Positions 59,758 through 64,000 of a DNA stretch of 64,000 nucleotides are shown piece by piece. Origin of the DNA: Lamellibrachia satsuma (lineage: Eukaryota; Annelida; Polychaeta; Sabellida; Siboglinidae); NCBI GenBank assembly GCA_033239005.1, contig BSQZ01000001.1, positions 34,414,688 through 34,478,687 on the forward strand, given 5' to 3'. A program made the translations under genes and the position numbers. The notes beneath the pieces were generated by a model, which saw only the letters and a program-made list of their open reading frames with translations, ran no database searches and was not told the origin of the DNA. The stretch's first letter is position 1. Each line of letters starts with the position of its first letter.

Positions 59758-62700
59758 AGCCATTTATTATTGACAAAATATTAGATCAGTGCACTTAATA
59801 ATGCATATACAAGTTTTAAAACACACTGATTTAATTACGACTGTCTTGTGTTGCTTTCGGGGTGTGTATCAGATAGAAGTTAACTTCATTTTGCACCAGA
59901 TTTGGGGACGTTAAGAGTTTTATATTTTGCGTACGTGGTGCGAGGTCATCTTACCTCCAGGGCCTTTTGCCCCAGGTTAGTCTATTAAGGTGATTTCGCT
60001 ATTAATATCACTTTGTCCCAGTCCCGTGTGTGACCTTAATAGCGAAGTTCGCCGTATAAACGTCTGGGAAAATGGTTGATATCAACAATATTAAACCACA
60101 CAGACCAGGAATGTCGAAATAATGATCAGTGTGGATAATACAAAGAACGCATGTAGAGCTAAAGTATGTACGGGAAGGCCAGCTTTTGTTTCGCAACTCA
60201 AACTCAGCCGCCAGTTTCGCAACTCAACCTCGACATTTATAACAACCTTAAGTGCTACTGCCTTGCCAATGCCAAAGTAGGACATTACAGAATCACAACC
60301 TGTGAAGCCATGGCATCCTAAATGACTTGAACGAGATGAGAGATGGTGAACGATCATCTGCCTAATCATACCACAACGAAGAAATGGCGGTGGGAATCAA
60401 GGAAGACGTGTAGACAGAACTAACGGATCCATTCGACCCCGAGCGAGCACAATTCAGGCTAGTGAACATGTAGTAGTAGTAGTAGTACTAGGCCACGTAT
60501 GGAGTCTCGTGGACTGAGATAGCCTAAAGAATGTCATGAAGCAACATCAAAAGGCTTCCTTGGCATTGTCTTGCAGCCACACAAAAGAAGGAGAGACATG
60601 TGTTTGTCATATCAAGTTTCACCTGACGAGGCGGGTAGTGACACCGACATCTCCATTCCCTTTTTGTATTTTTCCATCAATCCAATCAATATCATGGAAA
60701 CAAACTGACATTTGTATCATGCTATATTTAAATATTATGTTATATATTTAAATAATTTAGAATGTACCTAATGTTTCACTGTTCTTGTAAGATTGTGTGC
60801 AAACCTATGCTGACGAGGCAATTATTTTGACATATGTCAATATACTGTTTTAAAAGCTATGAACAAAGGTGACCACTTACATACGCTATATGCCATTTTG
60901 CATCATTGTTATCAAAAGTGCAATTTTTCATGCAGCTTGATATGTTATAAAAAGATAGGTATGCTGATTACAGCATGCCATTCGACTTACTTTATTGAGA
61001 AAGTTATGTCAATGATGAGTTAGTCTAAGTGTCAAAGCAAAATAATTTGGTGCAATATTAGATCTGGAATTCCAAGTTCTTTTCCGTAATGTAGCGAGAT
61101 CGACAAACGGTGACGCCATCTGGTGGATAATCGACTATACGGTAGGTGTCGCGTGCGCCAACTAGTGTTTCGTCATTCATCAGGCCGTCGGCAGAGGTGC
61201 GGTACGTATCTATCTCATTTTGTGTCTTGTCGATTAAATCTCTTTATGTTTCCGCAGGTAGTCCCCGGCGTTGTGTTATTTGTGCGGGGTTATCAAAGCA
61301 CTATGAACTTCGGTCGCCACATAACCATGGGCTGGCTTAGGAATTTTTTTGAAATAACATTAGTATATTACACTACACATTGCACGAAAGCTTGCACCGC
61401 TCAACACAGGTAGCTACATTATATCGATGTCTATCTTGGTATGCGCTACAAAGCCTTCACAAGCGTGACAAGTTTTAATTACAGCGATTATTTCATTAAA
61501 AAATAATATTACCAATATAAAGAATATATGAAAGACGGCTAATTTGACAAAAACCTCACTCGTGGTTATATACGCCCACGATACCTGTGATCACGTGTTT
61601 ATGCTGCTATTGAAAAGGTTGACAACACTCTAGAGTGTTTCGAACCTAGGTCAAAATACTTATGTACAGAGGCGTATTTATTGGGCCATTAGGTCACCCT
61701 TTGGTTTTGGGATACGAATGTTTTCGTGAATAACTTGTTGCCCATTACATGGTAGCATGACAAATTAATGGGTAACTAACTAATGGGCGGGCGTTTAGGT
61801 AAGTGGGTTTATATTTGGGGCGAGGTGTGTGTTGGTTTTAAATAATATTCAAATGACAGTAACATACATTCTTATTATTTCCGCTAAGGGGCACTTCTAT
61901 TGTAGATGAAGAAGTAAGATATTTGTCTATTGAACGGTGTGATTACAGCTCATAATGTTGCACTCCCTGTTCAAACCACCTCTAGTATTTCACGATACGT
62001 GTACTCTGACCATAAAATACACACCAGAACATGGCAGTCAAATGAAACAAGCAGCGAAAGGTACGAGTTTGCAGCCATCTGCAATTTGTAGTGTTGGTTA
62101 ACAGATTACTACAATATAAATAGCTGCAATCAAGTACATATGTTCATTTGACTCTCGCTATATGGAAAAATGAATCTATTTTTTTCCAGTTGAATCCATT
62201 TCTGGATTCACCCCAGGATCAAATTCGGGGCTAAACTCAGCTAGGAATGCATTCTACCCGTTTCAAGATCCCCCATTTTTGCACGTAGGCTCTATTTGTC
62301 TATGAAGCTCATTCTCTCGAAAAAAATTCAATAATTAGTGCAATTCGCATATACCCAAATACAACCTAAAATACAACAAATGCACCCCCTGCTCAAACAA
62401 CCCAATATTTCTGGTGTCTCACGATACGTGTGCTCTGAACATAAAACACATGACAGAACATGGCAGTCGAACGAAACAGCAACGAAATGTAAAACTTTGC
62501 AGCCCCTGCAAATTGCAGTGTTGATTAATAGATTGCTGCAGTATAAATACCCGTTGTCATGTACAGGCGACTCTAGATATATGGAACTTGGTGGAACTAG
62601 GTACGTGCATCAATTGTTCCTTATATGATACATAAAACAGGGCAGAACAGAAGGGAGATTTAAAAGTTGTTCCTTTTAAGCAAATGTTGTTTGTATCGGG

Positions 62701-63990
62701 AGTCCTTAGCGAGTGTTTACTGTAGGCCTATCTAGACAGTTCGTGCATCTACGTCACCGTTGCATCAGCTCTTAAAATAGCTCCTGGCAGGTGTAGCCTG
62801 TCTTCAAACAACTTATAATTCAGTCTAGTTTGGAGGCAGTCTCCCAGCAGGGCGCGTCGACTAGCCTCAATTGAACACATTCAGTATTCTTGATCTGGCG
62901 AAACAAACCTGGTAAGATTGCATCGATACTTGGTGCACGTTTACATCAATGATCCGTACACGAGTGAACGGTAATGAAGAGGAAATTCCGGTAGGCGTCC
63001 GGTAGGTTTACAACTCATTTGGTCAATAGACTGGATTCTACTACTCTACGTGTCAATACACACACAAGGAAGATTTAGACAAAGAAATGTTGATATATTG
63101 TGTTCACTGAGTTTGACGCGGATACACTTAAGAGTACGTTCATCATATGAATAGTACATAGATCACCTTATGTGAATATAAATATATTCACTGCATACGT
63201 TGACGTGCATGTTTTATATAATTATTATTAATTTACGAGAATAATTTGTTTTATTTTATGTGTGGTTTAAAATGCTAAATGTACATATGTAGCTAACTCA
63301 TGCATGTACATGATGCCCAACTTGTGTACTACTTGTGCATATATAATACCAACACTTGCTGTTATAACACATGACGGATTTTTGTATTTTACTAATGTTA
63401 GGAAATACGCTATAAGTTAATTAGCCACTATTATTGTATAGATATCAGACATATTGTTCATCGGTCTATCTAGACATATAACGGAGTCGCGTGTATCCAG
63501 GCATAAAGGCATGCATGTTGATATGTCACATAATGTGTTGAGGGTCCGCCTCTATGCAGTCAAAGGACAGGTTCGTGTATGAGGCGCCATCTTGTTGTTG
63601 CTCAGTAAATTTGAAAAAAAGTTGAATATTGTATTCGAATATTCTAGTGAATTTAGCTTTACACTTTGTCCAACACTAAGTAGAACTGTATAACTTCAGT
63701 CACACGTGTTCATGTTCGTATAAAATACAACCCGCGTTATCAAACGAAATGATGTGCATTATTCTACCACTGAGATATGTTGAATGTGCTTACCTGCATC
63801 GCACGCATGAATGCACTTGCGCCCATTCAAATCCCCCCAAGAACGGAAAGTCACCTTCATGAGTAAATCCAAGGGCAACCCAGATTCGGGCGCATTCCGA
63901 TCGTATGTCGTATCATGTGCATGTATTCCAAAGGTTCTTTAGTAGTTCCCTCTTAACCAACACGCATACTGTCGCCATAACCTACTTTCC
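59758..63990 (+). repeat. Segmental duplication copy E, right part
   Basis: Direct orientation resumes at ATTGACAAAATATTAGATCA, matching 9,266 onward. It continues collinear with 17,150-18,500 and then 20,276-21,590. The stretch 61,450-61,740 has no match. It contains two 210-bp repeats (61,950-62,130; 62,360-62,560) and a MITE relative (62,568-62,715). No gene supported except the relic at 60,091-60,369. Confidence 0.7.
60091..60369 (-). pseudogene. Relic with HGFTGCDS...FGIGK motif, best copy
   Basis: A - strand frame of 92 codons. It contains CHGFTGCDSVMSYFGIGKAV followed by ALKVVINVE. It is the best preserved of three paralogous copies. The H-x-F-T-G-C-D-S...F-G-I-G-K...A-L-K pattern resembles a motif seen in multicopy invertebrate proteins, which I suspect are mobile-element or nuclease related. 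The rest of any such domain is absent, and codons after ALKVV do not continue recognisably. Confidence 0.45.
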
Positions 63991-64000
63991 AATTCACTGT

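Overview
Eukaryotic (animal) genomic DNA, most likely from a marine invertebrate. The evidence is spliced exons with GT-AG borders, a TNF-receptor/death-domain gene with long introns, several LINE clades, tRNA-derived SINEs, TIR transposons, and very long TA and TG arrays. A lophotrochozoan or an invertebrate deuterostome would fit; the sequence alone does not let me choose. No bacterial operons, CRISPR arrays or rRNA genes were seen.

The one convincing host gene is a ten-coding-exon TNF receptor superfamily member on the + strand (22,405-30,981). All exon phases agree, giving 580 residues: signal peptide, two cysteine-rich repeats, a transmembrane helix, a long tail with a cysteine cluster, and a C-terminal death domain. 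A second, diverged death-domain exon with the same phase lies tail-to-tail on the - strand (33,119-33,389). It carries a one-base frame break, so the locus has also undergone an inverted local duplication.

The TNFR gene sits between two copies of a large segmental duplication (about 12.6-21.8 kb and 49.9-64.0 kb). Further partial copies lie at 0.1-1.05, 4.4-5.25 and 5.3-10.4 kb. Each larger copy carries a one-exon ORF of about 160-170 codons with an internal IQET repeat, which I do not recognise. The right-hand copy has an internal 2.2-kb inversion, and a 4.4-kb DNA transposon has landed inside the inverted piece. The window ends at the point in this copy that corresponds to just upstream of the TNFR gene, so a paralogous receptor could begin beyond position 64,000.

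Region by region: 0-12.5 kb holds duplication fragments, an antisense CR1 LINE relic, a second LINE tail and microsatellites. 12.6-21.8 kb is duplication copy C. 22.4-31.3 kb is the TNFR gene. 31.3-42 kb is repeat-rich, with SINEs, a 29-bp satellite, the antisense death-domain exon, LINE tails and TA-array elements. 42.3-48.4 kb is a nested structure: an L1-type ORF1 relic on the - strand, split by a TIR element and by a nearly full-length CR1 LINE whose ORF1 has an SGNH esterase domain. 48.4-49.7 kb is a pogo/Tigger-like non-autonomous element. 49.9-64 kb is duplication copy E with the inserted transposon.
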